A stretch of 5,428 nucleotides of DNA from Micrococcaceae bacterium UBA6021. GTDB taxonomy: Bacteria; Actinomycetota; Actinomycetes; Actinomycetales; Micrococcaceae. A model generated the notes under the pieces. The model saw only the letters and a program-made list of their open reading frames with translations, had not been told where the DNA came from and did not search any database. Both the position numbers and the translations under genes were made by a program. The stretch is taken from positions 22,969-28,396 of the forward strand of contig DIZT01000091.1 in the NCBI GenBank assembly GCA_002427975.1, in the 5' to 3' direction. Numbering within the stretch: position 1 is the stretch's first letter; each line of letters opens with the position of its first letter. Positions 5,428-5,428 of the stretch are shown piece after piece.

Positions 5428-5428
5428 C

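Overview
The window comes from a high-GC Gram-positive actinobacterium, most likely a member of the Micrococcales close to Arthrobacter/Pseudarthrobacter. The reasons are the strongly GC-biased third codon positions, a WhiB protein (a family restricted to Actinobacteria and their phages), a PdtaS-type histidine kinase, and GTG starts. The genus is an inference from protein style, not from a search.

Layout from left to right. (1) Bases 1-513 (+) hold the C-terminal end of a PdtaS-type sensor histidine kinase; its start is outside the window. (2) A perfect 22-bp stem hairpin at 536-583 separates it from a convergent gene and probably terminates both. (3) Bases 604-852 (-) encode a WhiB1-type iron-sulfur regulator. 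(4) Bases 853-1083 are a 231-bp divergent regulatory region. It holds a near-consensus CRP-family palindrome (888-903), a GC-rich hairpin with a U-tract directed towards whiB1 (913-941), a pair of 11-bp-phased direct repeats (963-981) and a probable promoter for the rightward gene (about 1049-1077). (5) Bases 1084-1521 (+) encode a 145-residue protein with four predicted membrane helices and no recognised function. (6) After a 42-bp convergent gap containing an imperfect tandem repeat, bases 1564-5427 (-) carry most of a large FtsK/SpoIIIE-type ATPase with FHA, two-helix membrane and three ATPase domains. This is the architecture of the type VII secretion motor EssC/EccC. Its frame stays open to the right edge, so its N-terminus lies beyond the window.

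How the genes fit together. The kinase, whiB1 and small membrane protein resemble the arrangement I recall around whiB1 in Mycobacterium tuberculosis (Rv3217c, whiB1, pdtaS), so this looks like a conserved actinobacterial signalling neighbourhood. The kinase family acts with a PdtaR-type ANTAR RNA-binding response regulator that is not in this window. The secretion ATPase is a separate, oppositely oriented unit; its usual partners (WXG100 substrates, other T7SS membrane parts) would be expected to the right, outside the window.

The window shows no tRNA, rRNA, CRISPR array, transposon or attachment site. I do not see clear evidence for a wholly new system. The most useful leads are the CRP-like site and possible attenuator in front of whiB1, and the EssC-like motor with an apparently intact phosphothreonine-binding FHA domain and a degenerate middle ATPase.
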